Part shown: positions 45,835 through 58,368 of the stretch, in pieces
How positions within the stretch are numbered: the first letter of the stretch is position 1
Layout of the letters: each line of letters begins with the position of its first letter
Assembly (NCBI GenBank): GCA_025765615.1
Contig: JAIVFJ010000332.1
Coordinates: forward strand, 1-63,663
Source of the DNA: Zopfochytrium polystomum
Taxonomy: Eukaryota > Chytridiomycota > Chytridiomycetes > Chytridiales > Chytridiaceae
Reading direction: 5' to 3'
Length of the DNA: 63,663 nt
Made by a program: the position numbers and the translations under genes
Notes under the pieces: model-generated
The model's database searches: none
The model's input: only the letters and a program-made list of their open reading frames with translations
What the model was told of the DNA's origin: nothing

Positions 45835-47281
45835 ATGCCACTCTGCGGAACGTCAGACCTGAAAGAGGAGTTGGACTCGACGACGCTCGAGGCGCTCCGA
45901 CTCAGCAAAAAGATCGATCAGGAGATCCAGGCGGAAGCCGCCAGCAAGAAACCGACGCCTCGCGTCTTGATCCTTGGTAAGGGTGGTTTTCTATTTCGTT
46001 TTCTCGATCCAGGAGGGCGCCGCTTTTGGCCCGATAGATTTGCTGGTATAGGGCGCGTGAATCTTCCTTATGATTCGTTCGACAGGCACGGGCGACGCCG
46101 GCAAATCGACGGTCCTCAAGCAGCTCAAGCTGCTCTACGGCAGCGACTACACGCCCGCCGAGCGCGCCGATTTCGCGCAGCTCCTACGAGAGAACCTCTT
46201 GAATACGGCGAAGCTGCTGATCCGGTCGATGGGGACCCTGAACATCAGCTACGGCGGGGGTCCAGAGGAGGGCGGCAGTAGCGAGGAAACGGAGAACGCA
46301 AAAGCCGCGGCGGGGGTGCTGCAGGCGGTAGAAATCCCGGCGAAAGGGTTCTCCGATCGCGAGCGGCGTTGTCGAGGCGCTGGTGGTGCTGTGGCAGGAT
46401 CCCGGGGGTCCAGCAGTGCGTGCTGAGGGGGAACGAGTTTGCCTTGCTCGACTCGTGCGAATTGTGAGCAATTCGTTGGGGCTTGCTGAAAAGTGTTTGA
46501 ATTGAATTGACACACTCCAGCCTTATGCAGCACTCCAAGGAAATCTGCGCTCCGTCCTACGTTCCCAGCAACGAGCACATTCTGCGGGTTCGCGTCGTCA
46601 CCACCGCAGTGTCTGAAACGAAGCTGACGGTCAAAGGATCCAGCGTATCCTTTTTCGACGTTGGGGGGCAGAAGCGGTTTCGAGCAAAGTGGGCTCCGTA
46701 CTTTGACGACGTCAACGCCATCATTTTTGTCAGTTCGCTGGCGTGTTACGACCAGAAGCTCGAAGAAGATGAAACCATCAATAGAAGTAAGTGGGCTTCA
46801 CGTGGGAGGTCTAGAAGCGTCTGGGTACTGAAATCTACCCCCGGCTGATCTGTGCAGTGGAAGACTCGATCTCGGCATTCGGTTGCATCTGCAACCACAC
46901 CCTTTTGAAGCACATCCCCATCATCCTTTTCCTCAACAAGTCGGACGTCTTGCGAAAAAGGTCAAGACTTCCCCGATCAGCCAGTACTTTCCCGACTATA
47001 CCGGTAAATCTCGATCGCCATCTCTTTACCGTCCTTAACGTCCCGTCTCTATTTCAATTTGGAAAAACTTGCAGACGGCCCCTCACATCCGCAGGATCTA
47101 AGTTCTTTCGGTCCAAGTTCTTGGCGGCGAACCGCAATCCAAAGAAGCAGATCATGTCCGCACTACACGTGGGCCACGGATACCGATCAGACTCGAAATA
47201 TATTGGCCGACGTGACCTCGATCGTTGTTGTGCAGGGATTTGGATCGGGCGGGAGTTCGTTTGAGAATACTCTTCTACCGG
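45835..47281 (+). CDS. G-protein alpha subunit, copy B, several frame offsets
   Basis: Exons 45835-45976, 46086-46463, 46521-46786, 46858-about 47004, and a last exon from about 47075. Motifs are GTGDAGKST, AVSETKLTVKGS, DVGGQKRFRAKW, LFLNKSDV and WATDTDQT. The sequence is closest to copy A, but one-base offsets occur near 46354, 46404-46408 (G5) and 47160 (extra base) and near 46950 (missing base), with the C-terminus unresolved. The protein begins MPLCGTSD, again without Gly2. Whether this is a decayed duplicate or a mis-sequenced gene cannot be told from one sequence. Copies differ mostly at third codon positions in the switch II region, which favours recent constraint. Confidence 0.85.
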
Positions 47282-47536
47282 GTACAAAAATTCGTTGTTC
47301 GGGGGGGTGTGCAGTGTCGGCTAGAGTTTCGACGCACGCAGCTATTAAATATAACGTATCCTAATCCGTTTATGATGAAGGGCCCGGTGCTGGAGCTTGA
47401 CAGCTTGAGGGGAAGTCACCGTATGCAGTCACAAATTGTCGACGCGCGTGCCACCCGCTCTTTCCTTTCATTCATTCTTTCCTGTCTACTTTGAAACTCG
47501 ACCTCAGCAGCCGCCTGAGTGTCCGATCCGTTTGCG

Positions 47537-50500
47537 ATGAAGCAGCGATTCTCCTCCATCGACGTCGCCGCCATCGTCACCGACCTGCGATCGCAGCTCC
47601 TCGGCCTTCGCGTTGCAAACAGTTGCGTCCGCGCGATCTGCCTGAGGCCCCTAAAGGCAGAGCTGATTTCGACGCGTAGCGCATGCGCCCACGAAGGACT
47701 GACCCGAGCCCCCAACCCCTTCCTTCCCACTCCATCCCAGTCTACGATGTCAACCCGAAAACCTTCCTGCTCAAGTTTGCCAAACCCGATCTGAAAGAGA
47801 TCCTTCTGATCGAATCTGGAATACGATGTGAGTGTCATCCAGCCTTGACCTCCGCACCCCCTGATTTTGGAATTCGCAGTGCACACGACCGTCTACGCTC
47901 GCGACAAGAACAAGGTACCCGGCGGCTTCGCAACCAAGCTCCGTAAGCATCTCAAGTCGCGCCGGCTCTGCGAGATTCGTCAGGTTGGAACGGATCGCAT
48001 CGTCGATCTGCGATTCGGCGATAATGAGTTTGGTTGGTATGTTTGTTCTCATATGCGATCCGTTCTGGCCCTGACTGCCCACTCTCTCAACGAATCGATC
48101 GTTTCGCTCCCCTGCCTCCGCTCTCTTGGGACACCGCAGCTTTCCACCTGATCGTCGAACTGTACGCCGCCGGAAATATCGTTCTGACCGATTCCGAGTA
48201 CAAAATCCTCGCGCTGCTCCGCACCGTCGATCTCGCAGACGCGACCGTCCAGACCGCGGCACACAGCGCCCCACCATCCACAGCTGCGCCCGTAGCTTCA
48301 GAGATCAGCGCTCCAGCCGAAACGATATCTGGCGGTGAAGTAGCGACGCAGCAGGAAGTCAGCTTTCGGGTGGGAGAAACGTACCGGTTCGGGCTCGGCA
48401 AACCGTTTGAGCCAGTGAGGAGAGAGAAACTCCGAGCGGAGCTCGAAAAAACGATTGCCAGCTTGCAAGCAGAACGTCGGCGCCGCTGAGGCTCCCGCCG
48501 CTGAGCCGTCCCAGGCCCCGAACCAGAGGCTGTTTCGAAAGGGAAAAAGGCAAGGGTGCGACCGCAGGTCCCTCAGAAGGCAAAGAAGAAGTTTGAGAAG
48601 AAGAAAGACTCGGCGGGAGGAGCGACGGTGGCTCTTAAGAAATGGGCGCGGGAGAAGTTTGGGATGCTGTTTGGACCGGCGTTGGTTGATCACGCCCTCG
48701 CAGTCAGTGGACTGGACCCAAACTTTTCGATTTCCGGATCCGACGATGCTTCTCGGATTCAAGAGGCTGAGGACGCGCTTTTCCGCGGGTTCACGGACGC
48801 GAGCGAAATCATGATGAAGACCCTCGCGGGAACCCCGTGCAAGGGTTGGATCACGCAAAAGGCATTCAAGGTGAGATCGCCTCATTAAATAGTTTATTAT
48901 TCGTTTAACCCACCGCACCATCATCGTAGTCAGACGATTCCACCACCTCCACCGCCGCAGTTCTCCTCACCTTTGAAGAATACCACCCCCACCTCTTTTC
49001 CCACCTCTCCCCCGCCGCGTCCACCATCGCCCCTCCGCTCGACTTCCCGACCTTTGACAAAGCCGTCGACCACTTCTACTCCCTCATCGAGTCCCAGCGC
49101 CTCGCGCACCGCGCACGCCAGCTAGACCTCGCCGCCGCGAAAAAGATGCACACGGTGCGGGCCAACCACGCGACGCAGGTCGCCGGGCTCGCGCAGATGG
49201 GCGAGGTGTCGGCGCTCAAGGCGGCCACGATCGAGGCGAACCTGGGGCTGGCGGACGGCGCGATTGGGATGGTGAGGTCGATGGTCGCGAGCGGGATGGA
49301 TTGGGTGGATTTGTGGAATGTTATTAAGGAGGAGAAGGCGAGGGCCGAGAGGGCGCGGAGTGCGGCGGCTGCCGCGGCCGGGAAGCACGCGTGGTTGAGC
49401 GGGCTGCTGGCCGGCGCGGGGGCCGGGACGGCGTCAGTTGGTGGCGGGGCGGTTGCGAGCGTGGCGAACCCCGTGGTGGACTGCATTGTTGGGGTGAAGA
49501 TGGAGTCGGGGTTGGTGACCGTGGAATTTATGGATCCGGAATTTGAAGAGAGCGACAGCGACAGCGACGGCGACGAGGACGGCAGCAACGAGAGCAGTGA
49601 GAGCGATGGATCTAGCGACGATGGAAGTGCGGCTGCCAAGAGCAAGCGCCAAGCGGAGAAGAACGCAAAGAAGGCGGAAGCCGCCAAGCGGGAGAAAGCC
49701 CGCGCAGCGAAAAGGCGCGAGGCGATGGTCAAGATCGACCTTGACATCAACCTGTCGGCCTTTGCCAACGCAGAGCGGTACTACGGGGCACGCAAACTCG
49801 CTGCTGTAAAAGGTGGGACTAATGCGTTTCTGACTCTTTGCACTCACCCAACGCTTTCAGTCGAAAAGACCGTCGCCGCCGGCGAAAAGGCGCTCAAACA
49901 CGCCGAAAAGAAAATCCAGCAAGAGCTGCGCGCAAAAGAAGCCAAAGCACCCGCCATGATCCGCGCCATCCGCAAGCCGTACTGGTTCGAAAAGTTCATG
50001 TGGTTCGTCAGCTCGGAGAATTACCTCGTGCTTGCTGGGCGCGACGCGATTCAGACCGACATGCTCTTGCGGCGGTACCTCGGTCCCGGCGACGCCGTCG
50101 TGCACGCCGATCTGGAGGGGGCGCCCGTCGTTCTTGTCAAGAACCCGTACGAGCTGGGCGACCCGGCTGGCGGGAAGAGCGAGGACAGCCCAGAGGTTGC
50201 CGCGAAGAAGCCGCCGCCGGGAGTGACCAAGGCTCAGCCGGTGCCGCCTTTGACGCTGCATCAAGCTGGCACGATGGTGGTGGCTCAGTCAAAGGCGTGG
50301 GAATCGAAGATTGTCACGTCGCCGTGGTGGATTCGAGCCGACCAAGTGGATTTGAAGGAAGGGGGGCTGATTGGCGCACTGATCTACAAAGGGCGCAAGC
50401 AGTTTTTGGTAAGTTTTCGAATTTACTTCAACCGACTGCTTCTTGATCAATTTCTCCTGCGAAAATTAGCCGCCGGTTCAGTTGATCTACGGATTCGGCC

Positions 50501-51901
50501 TGTTGTTCCAAGTCGACGATAGTAGCGTCCAGCGCCACTTTGACGAACGCCGACCTTGGCTCCGATCGGACGCGTGGGCGGCTGAATCAGCTACTGCAAC
50601 GGATGGAGCTGCGACTGCCGAGACAACCCATGAAGAGCAGAACGGCGAACCGGACCAGAACGCCACGATCCTGCCATCTGACGAAGACGACAGTGATGTC
50701 GTAGATGATGGAGAGGTGAACGAGGCCGGCGAGTCGAAAGGGAATACGGCGTCGGATGGCCAACTTTCGGACGCACCAAACGCCATCATCGCCTCCTTTG
50801 AGAAATACAACATCGCTTCCGTACCCGATGAAGATGATAACGAAGCCAGCGAACCGGACGCCGACCAGGCACGTGACACAGCAAAGGACAAGGAGTTGAA
50901 CGAAGGAGGCGCACCGACTGGCAAGCGTCGCATTTCCTGCCAAGGAGCGGCGGGACCTCAAGAAAAAGGGCGCTGTCGGTTTCAGCAGCACCGCTGAACA
51001 GAGCGCCACCGCCGCCGCCGCGTGCGCGAACGAAGGCGACGACGACTGCCGCCAGCACCGCGCCCGCACCCTCCGTCGCCTCGACGCGTCCCTCGCGCAC
51101 AACGACAGCCGGAGGCGGGACGTCACTCGCTGCGCTTCCGCGAGGCAAGCGCGGCAAGCTGAAGAAGATGAAGGACAAGTACGCCGACCAGGACGACGAG
51201 GATCGCGAGGTTATGCTCGAGGTGCTCGGCAGCGCCAAGGGAGCGCAGCGGGCCGCGGAAGGAGGCCGAGAACGCGGCGCGGAAGGAGGCGGAGGCGGCT
51301 GCGGCGAAAGCGGAGGAAGGAGGAGGCAGGCGAAGCGGGCTGCGGTTGCGATCGCGACGCGCGGGGCGGCGAAGATCAAGGCGGCGGGGGAGAGGAGGAG
51401 GGTCGGGGCGCAGGAGGCGGGTGGTGGCGACGGGGAAGATGATGGCGACGATGAGGAGGCGAAGGATGGGTTTGATTTCAGAATGTTGGGGAAGCTTGAC
51501 GGCGCAGCCGCATCCGGAGGATGTGCTGCTGGCGGCGATACCGGTCTGCGCTCCGTGGACGTGCATGGGGAAGTACAAGTACAAGGCGAAGATGACGCCT
51601 GGGTAAGTGCATCCCTATTGGCATTAGTCTATCAACGCTTGCTGAATTTCTTCTTTTATCTGGCAGCTCCTTAAAGAAGGGAAAGGCTGCGAAAGCGGTG
51701 ATGACGGTGTTCGAGAACGCGGCGAAAGCAGAGTCGGCGACCAAGGAGAAGGAGTTGATCGAAACGATACCATCTGCCGATCCGGTGAACGCTATGCTTG
51801 GCAAGGTGAACATCACCGGCGCTGCGGCCGGCGACAAGGCCAAGAAGGGGAGCGGGAAGGGTGGGAGCGCAGCAAAGGGATCAAAACCAAGCAAAAAGTG
51901 A
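47537..51901 (+). CDS. RQC2: Rqc2/NEMF (Tae2) ribosome quality-control factor, frame offsets
   Basis: Eight exons: 47537-47631, 47741-47827, 47881-48032, 48140-48870, 48930-49812, 49861-50408, 50470-51602, 51667-51901. The NFACT-N domain starts [21 protein letters not shown] coiled coil follows, then the NFACT-R domain with [20 protein letters not shown] and [20 protein letters not shown]. The NFACT-C end reads [20 protein letters not shown] and [19 protein letters not shown]. Rqc2 binds stalled 60S subunits with Ltn1 and adds CAT tails. Offsets are needed near 48468, 48530, 50938, in the region 51005-51150, and near 51240 and 51500. Intron 49813-49860 is 48 nt and carries no stop, so it reads through in frame. 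Confidence 0.9.
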
Positions 51902-51976
51902 TCGGGAATAGACTTCGACAATTTGGGGGTTGAGACAATTTCCTGTTGCAGATAGATCAATCATTTCACCCAACTA

Positions 51977-54219
51977 GATGAAACCGCGCTCCACCTCGTC
52001 GCCGGCGGCGGAGCGAGATCCGAGCCGTCTCACACTCCTCAGCCGCGGCGACAACGTCGCTCGTGTCGGATCGGCAGCCTCAGGACCCTGCACCGTCGGT
52101 CGCAGCCGCAACGGCCGCCGAGCCTCCTCCGCCACCTCGTGAAAGGCCGGTAGTCCCGCCTCGCCCAAACCTGACGGCAAAGAAGATCGCAAGCCAAGAT
52201 CAAGCTGCAGAGAGGAGCGATGGAGTAGCACCGTTGAAAGCTGCACCTTGCTGCAGCGAGGCCACGTTGCGTAAGAGCAAGATGATGCAAGTTTGTGAGT
52301 GTCGCTGGGCGGTTATTTGCGACGGGTTCTGCGCTGCACGGTCTCATTCACGCAATCAGATATTTTGGACCATTATATTGATCTGTTCACGTATCTCGAC
52401 AAAAGAAAGCGTCGTACCGCTGCTCTGAAGGAGGAGATCGCCAATGGCAACGTAAGCCGGCACCAAACTGTCCCATCATCCCACAACGTAACCCAAACCC
52501 CATACCCCCGCCCCACCCCCAAAACATCGCTCAACAGCTCTCCCCCACCGAAAAATCCGCCCTCCTCCAAACCCACCACCAAACCGAAACCGCCCACCTC
52601 CGTGCGCGTCGCACCCGTCTCCGCCTCCCGGCCTTTGAGATCCTCGAGCAGGTCGGGCAGGGCGGGTACGGGCAAGTGTTCCTCGCGCGGAAGCGGGACA
52701 CGCGGGAGCTGTGCGCGGTGAAGCGGTCGTCGAAGCGGCAGCTGGTGCGGACGGGGGAGTTGCAGCACGCGCTGACGGAGCGGGACGTGCTGACGAGGAC
52801 GGAGGGCGCGGCGTGGCTGGTCAGGCTGTTGTACGCGTTTCAGGATGTGGATTTTGTGTATTTGGCGATGGTGAGATTGGGGAATTATTGTCTGGGGGGG
52901 GGGGTTTTGGAGCGATATCAGCTTACGTGGCCACCTTCTCGATTTGCAGGAGTACGTGCCTGGAGGGGATATGCGGACTCTCCTGAACAATAGCGGCGTT
53001 TTGCGTGAAGATCATGCGAGGTTCTACATTGCCGAGATGTTTGTGGCCATTGCAGAGCTGCACAGGCTCGGATACATCCACCGGTGCGTCAACATCTTTG
53101 GCTTATAAGTGCCGTTCCCGAGGGTTGACACTAACAGTCTTACAACTCAACAGGGACCTCAAGCCCGAAAACTACCTGATCGACGCCGCGGGTCATTTGA
53201 AGTTAACCGACTTTGGTCTCAGCCGGGGCAAAGTCAGCGACGAGATTGTGGACAAGCTCAAGAACAGGGTAACAGAGGGATCCACCCCGTGCCGAATTGG
53301 CCTGCTGCAACCCTTCGTCGTTGACAATGAAATCTCTCTCCCAAGCTTGAAAAAGTGAAAGACTCTCCGTACACGTACCGGTCTACCCGCGAGCGGCGGG
53401 ACCTCTACAAGTCGGTGCGTCGCGAAGAAATGCGCGGCTACACGCAAGTCGGATCGCCGGACTACATGGCGCCGGAGGTTTTGACACTGAGCGGGCGGGG
53501 GTACAATCTGTCGGTCGACTACTGGAGCTTGGGGTGCATTTTGTTTGAATGCCTGGCAGGTGAGCGGCTCTGTTTAAAAAGGTTCCCCCGTTTCTAATCG
53601 ATTTTGTTTTACTGGATCCCAGGATTCCCGCCGTTCACCGCCCCGACAAGCGACGAGGTTTGGGTGAACGTGTACCATTGGCACAGGGTCCTCGAGCGCC
53701 CCGTGTACACGGGAGACGACGAGGAGTTTAACTTCACCTGACGTGGGCTGGGAATCTCGTCACTAAGTACGTGGTGCAATTCTAACACGTAGTCCCGGCC
53801 AAATAATGCACCCACTGAATACAATCCCTCCGGAAATTCCGCTCAGACTCATCACCCACCCGCCCTCGCGCCTCACGACCCTCGCCTCCGTCCAGCTCCA
53901 CCCTTTCTTCCACATGTACCCCTTCACCGCGCTTCGAACGCCCACCGGCCCGACGCCGCCGTTCGTCCCGCAACTAAAGAGCCCGACAGACACCACGTAC
54001 TTTGACGACTTTTCCAACGAGAAGGACATGGCGATGTACCACGAGGTGCAGCAGCGGCAGGCGGCGATGGATCTCAAGGTGAAAGAAATGGGGGACGGCG
54101 GGAGGGCGGAGGTGGAAGAGGTGAGGAGGGCGTTCGTGGGATACACGTTTCGGCACAGGGAGGCGAAGAGGTTTGGAGGCGTGGGTGGTGGGCCTGGTGG
54201 TGGTGACGATGGAAAATGA
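51977..54219 (+). CDS. DBF2: Dbf2/Sid2-type NDR kinase
   Basis: After a Pro/Ala-rich N-terminus (start uncertain; ATG at 51977 is in another frame from the later exons), [18 protein letters not shown] is the Mob1-binding helix. Exon 3 begins near 52538 and contains [17 protein letters not shown] (glycine-rich loop) and AVKR (catalytic Lys). Later exons give DLKPENYLI (catalytic loop), [16 protein letters not shown] and [14 protein letters not shown]. The C-terminus has LHPFF, then [14 protein letters not shown] and [11 protein letters not shown], the AGC hydrophobic-motif region. Dbf2 and Sid2 act with Mob1 in the mitotic exit or septation network. One break near 53740 (after FNFT) needs a frame correction to continue to WxLVT. 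Other exon phases close. Confidence 0.92.
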
Positions 54220-55055
54220 GCGATGAAAAGTTTTGGTTGTGCTTTGACTGGCGGATATTTTTTGCGGCTTTCTGGCCGGAGCGTGTCTGGTCGAGCGAGG
54301 GTGAATGCTTGTGCGAATTGTAAAAGGAGGCGTCCTTGTGTCTCCGCGACGTTGTCGACCAAATGCACGCTCCGCCATAGCGATCTGTTGAAAGAGTTGT
54401 GCCTGGTGCAGTGCCAACAATATTCGAGAGCGCGGCGAACAACCGGAAACAAGCAAAAGATGTAATCTATTTATCACGAAAGGAAAAGTGCCGTGGGCGG
54501 CGGACGTGGTTGGTTTCCAAGAATCACAGCAGCCGCCGAAACGCGGCGGACTTCAGAGTTTGGTGCAGGGCGAAATCGCTTGTTCACACGGTTGTGGGTC
54601 GTCCAACTCGATCCGGCGGAGCTCGGAACGCGTCTGGTACTTGGAAACTGAGACATGCAACAAGCCGTGGGGAAGTCGGGACCATCGACCCGTTGCGAGA
54701 CTGCAATCGCGACGGGGATGTCCTGGGAGGGCGGACCTGCTCTTGCCCAGACTGAAATTCCTATGTCGGGTGGTGGGTGAGGTGCCGTTGTTTGCCACCT
54801 GTGCCTGTAACAGGGAAAGGAAGCTTTTTTTTTCGCGCCAGTAAGGAGGAGGTGAAAGTAAATTATAATGGGAGAAGCCTGCCGGCCGCGCACACATTTC
54901 TGCTTTGGAAAATGACTCCAGAGCCATGAGCGGGACACTCTTGGGATAATACTGGTTTGAAGGACAGAATAAAGTCTATAGAGGGTTGGGCCAAAAGATG
55001 TCGTCAACATCCTTGCCATGGCCGCTGGGAGAACAAGACGCAGTTCAAGGGGTAA
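54220..55055 (+). other. Intergenic with a short dispersed repeat
   Basis: At about 54285-54350 a 65-base block resembles one at 56832-56905 (minus-strand peptide core AFTLxRPDTLR in both). No other supported gene lies here. Confidence 0.5.
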
Positions 55056-55958
55056 TCAATGAGCTTGATCCATCTTGAGCCCGCTCTCCCTCCACCACTG
55101 CAACACCGCAACATGCCCGTTCCGGCTCGCATTTTCGACGGCACGAGCCGTGTACCGCATCTCCAGCCCGCTGGCGCGCCACCACTCGAGCACCTCGACG
55201 TGGCCGTTGAGGCTCGCGAACTCCATCGCGCCGCTCGTGTACTTTAGCGGCACGGCGGCCTCCCCACGCCAAAACTCGAGCACTGCGACGTGGCCGGCGG
55301 CGCTGGCGTCGTCCATGGCGCGGCTCGAGTACCGCAGCGGGAGCCCGCTGGCGAGCCACCACCGCAGCGTTGCGACGTGGCCGGCGGCGGACGCGTCGTC
55401 GACCGCCCAGTCCGAGTACTCGAGCTCGTCGACGGCGCCGCCGGTAGTGCCGTGGTGGAGCGCGTTGCGGTGCTCCTTGATCCACTGGAGCACTGCGGTC
55501 TGTCCGGCGGCGCTGGCGACGTGGATAGCGTTGCGCGGGCCGTAGACGTCAAAGACGTCGAGCCAGCCGAGGCGGTTATCCGCCCACCACTGCAGCGCGG
55601 CGACGCGTCCGTAGCGGCAGAGGGCGGCGAGGGCCTTGTCGGTGAAGCGCGGAGGGAGGCGTGCGTGCGCGCAGAATTCCAGGAGGCGGTCGAGGAGTAG
55701 GGTCGGGTCCGTGGCGGAGGCGGCCGCTGCGTCGAATTCGTGGGAGTCGGAGTGGATGCGGCGGAAGGCGGCGGCCTGGCGCGTGTGGAGGAAGAAGATT
55801 GTTGCGAGGGCGTACTCGCTGCGCGGAGCGAGGGTCCCGAGGAAGCAGCCGATCGCGGCGACGGCGCGGGTTGGGAGGTGGTGGTGACGGCGCCACTGTG
55901 AGACGCTGCTGTGGGAGGACTCTGTCGGGCCGCGATCGCGAGCACCTGGGGCGAGCAT
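55056..55958 (-). CDS. Ankyrin-type repeat protein
   Basis: A clean single frame. The longer version starts at 56096, but the Met at 55958 (MLAPGARDRG) is preferred because the upstream part is low-complexity. From about residue 100 it has repeats of about 33 residues with the core HVxVLxWWxxSGLxLxY and xAMDDASAAG, at least five units, for example NASRNGHVAVLQWWRESGLK at the end. The WW pair is typical of ankyrin-type repeats of large families in zoosporic fungi and oomycetes. Function unknown; probably protein binding. A second member of this type may be the broken region at 40984-42106. Confidence 0.75.
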   Translation of the reverse strand: MLAPGARDRGPTESSHSSVSQWRRHHHLPTRAVAAIGCFLGTLAPRSEYALATIFFLHTRQAAAFRRIHSDSHEFDAAAASATDPTLLLDRLLEFCAHARLPPRFTDKALAALCRYGRVAALQWWADNRLGWLDVFDVYGPRNAIHVASAAGQTAVLQWIKEHRNALHHGTTGGAVDELEYSDWAVDDASAAGHVATLRWWLASGLPLRYSSRAMDDASAAGHVAVLEFWRGEAAVPLKYTSGAMEFASLNGHVEVLEWWRASGLEMRYTARAVENASRNGHVAVLQWWRESGLKMDQAH

Positions 55959-56092
55959 TCTGTGTTTGTGTGTGTGTGTGGGTAGTGTGTGTGCGCCGTC
56001 GAGTCGTTCGGCGTCGCGCGAGTGGGTTACTGGCCGAGCGTGGCGTAGTCGTCGAGTGTTTGTTTCTGCATTCCCATACACCGCCACCCCCC

Positions 56093-56749
56093 TCAATCGA
56101 CGACTGTTTTTCTATTGCATGATGCTGACGGATAGAAATCGAAGGAAAACACATGTTCAGCCGCCGCCGAGCGTAGCCGATGGAACTGCCCTCCTCGCAT
56201 TCTTCGTCTGAAGAATTCTGTGATTCGCTCTGAAAACCAATTCCTCGGCGTCCCGGGGTTCCGTCTTGCTTGCGTTCTCGGCCAGAAACGCCAGGTTTCC
56301 CCCGATTCTCCTAGCGTTCCTACTCTCAAAGCAAAAGTAACGCGTTTCCAATCCACTCCCTGCTCGTCATATTCTCGAAGGGACTGCTTCAGAGGGTGGA
56401 TGGGACATCTGGCAAACCCATCGCGTCCGCACAATTCCCGCCAAAGCACGCTGCGACCGTACAGATACCACAAGCGACTTGAAGATAAGAGCGGAAGTAG
56501 TTCCGATCCAGTGAGGTGCTTGGTGATGTTTGAGATGACTTCAGGGGAAAGGTGATGGGGACTGCAAAGCCGACTTTCTACCGTCGCTGTCTGCCGCTCT
56601 CTCTCCTCATCGCCTCCTGACTGGATCACCGGTGGCGGAACTAGCTCAATCCCGCCCTCGTAGGTTCCTCGCCTCAGAACAAACAGGCACCGCGGCAAAT
56701 CCATGATAAAATCGTCCGTCGGCAGCGGCACCGCCTCGGCGCGGACCAC
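56093..56749 (-). CDS. F-box-like protein
   Basis: A 218-codon frame starting MVRAEAVPLPTDD. An F-box-like segment reads LSPEVISNITKHLTGSEL then LPLLSSSRLWYLYGRSVLW, and the Trp and RELC residues that follow fit the third helix (VLWRELC). The C-terminal part has no recognised repeats. It may belong to one larger gene with the minus-strand segments upstream (56750-57850), which show no splice sites that could be placed with confidence. Confidence 0.5.
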   Translation of the reverse strand: MVRAEAVPLPTDDFIMDLPRCLFVLRRGTYEGGIELVPPPVIQSGGDEERERQTATVESRLCSPHHLSPEVISNITKHLTGSELLPLLSSSRLWYLYGRSVLWRELCGRDGFARCPIHPLKQSLREYDEQGVDWKRVTFALRVGTLGESGETWRFWPRTQARRNPGTPRNWFSERITEFFRRRMRGGQFHRLRSAAAEHVFSFDFYPSASCNRKTVVD

Positions 56750-57850
56750 GCTGCCATCCGCTCATATCCGCGTCGGTTTCCCCGCTTTGCGAACGCTGCC
56801 CGTATCCAGCGCCGATCTCTGCGAACCACCGCAACGTGTCTGGTCGAGAGAGTGTGAACGCGTGTGCGCATTGTAAAAGTGGGCGCTCCTGGGTCGCCGC
56901 AATGTTGGCAGAGTCGGGGCACTCGAGGTGATTTTCCGTTTCCACTGCGACGCGTTGCCCGGATAATTCGGAGCTAGAAAAGCGATTAAGCCGCGAAGCG
57001 GTATGCGGCGGTCCTTGAAGTGGGCGTCCAGCCATTTCGCGCAGGCTGCGTGGAAAGGATAACCTGCAAAGGCGTTTGTTCTTGAAAGTTGAATGCTTTC
57101 GTCGGGGAACAAAAGACGGCAAAGACCTGATTTGTCAACCCGACTGAAGTTGAAATCGGCGGGAACGGCCACGGTTTCTTCCATCTTGTACCAGCATTCA
57201 CGCAGTAAATCAGGATCCATCTCGCGGTCGTACCCCGAGCTGCGATCGAAAGTGCTTCCGAAGCGGTTCAAGCCTCCGAAACCTGCGTCCTGGCCGGCGA
57301 CGGACCATTGCCCGTTGAGAAGAAGGGCTGCGCGGAGGCACCACGGGGGAGGAACGAATAGGAGTCAGCTAACCACAAGATAAGCTGTAACGTCGCATCG
57401 GGCGTGGGGGTGAGGAGTCTTGCATTACCTCGTGCCGCATTGTGGAAGGTTGTGATGCGCAGGGAGAGCCAGTTGCCGCACAGCGAGCAGCACGAACTCC
57501 AGCCGTCCATTGAAAGGCCACTGCCCTGACAAGGTGACGAAGTTTTTGCTTCCTAGTCCGGACTTGAGCCAAAGTTTGTGCGAACAATCCCAGAAGTTTA
57601 TGTAAGGTTCGCGGTCCAGCCAAACGAGTTCCGAAGGTGGTTGTTTTCTTTTTTTTTCTTTTTTTTTTTTTTCCCCGCTTGCGACAGCACGCCACACTTT
57701 CCACTGAAGTGCCGCATCCTTGCAAGTCGCATGGTTTAGTGACAGGACCAGGTTGACCTGTCTGTGGGGAAGGAGATCCTGTCGAAACATCAGCTGGAGG
57801 GCTTGTCCAGTTGGAGACTGTTGTGATTTCTGGCGCGATCCCTTTCACTT
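56750..57850 (-). CDS. Hypothetical multi-exon protein, partly resolved
   Basis: Minus-strand frames include LLPHRQVNLVLSLNHATCKD with ALQWKVWRAVASGE, then ELVWLDREPYINFWDCSHKL, and downstream MEETVAVPADFNFSRV and GYPFHAACAKWLDAHFKD. They could be exons of one gene, with a T-rich intron around 57640-57680. No domain is recognised. The last exon region includes the AFTLSRPDTLR block shared with 54285-54350. Confidence 0.35.
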
Positions 57851-58312
57851 GTGCTTTTTCGCCCTCTCGCCTTTCTTCACTCTTTCTGTTCTCCCGTTAT
57901 TCCTCCGTCTTCATTACAAAACCCTTGTTTCGCACTGCTCGACAATTATGGAACTTCTTTGCACACCCATCGTCTTGCAGGTCAGTACTCTAGTCTGGTA
58001 AAATGCATGGGAATTTCTGGGCGCCAGCAGCAGCAGCTGCATGGAGATCCGAAGTGGCGTGTTTGAAAGAATGAATGAGTGTGCGACTCGGACGCCGAAA
58101 TTCAATTGCGAGTCGGGTTATTCCATGTATTTAATATGTATTGCGCTCAAGCAGGTGTTCCACTTCAATTTTGAACCGATGTACGTTTTGGAAGATTCGG
58201 GTGCGGAAGCGGCCTCTTTCTCAAAAAAGGAAAAACGGCGAGTTTCGTGCCGCATGGCATAGGAAGACAGGCAGACAGATAAATCAAGTAATCAAGCAAC
58301 CCAGAGAGTGAC

Positions 58313-58368
<56 letters not shown>

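Noticed and set aside
49813..49860. Continuous coding through this segment of Rqc2
   Set aside because: The 48-nt segment has GT...AG ends and interrupts an otherwise conserved stretch, so it is treated as an intron although it contains no stop.
53763..54452. Minus-strand 229-codon frame overlapping the Dbf2 kinase 3' end
   Set aside because: Its body is antisense to the kinase C-terminus; only the short AFTLxRPDTLR block is of interest.
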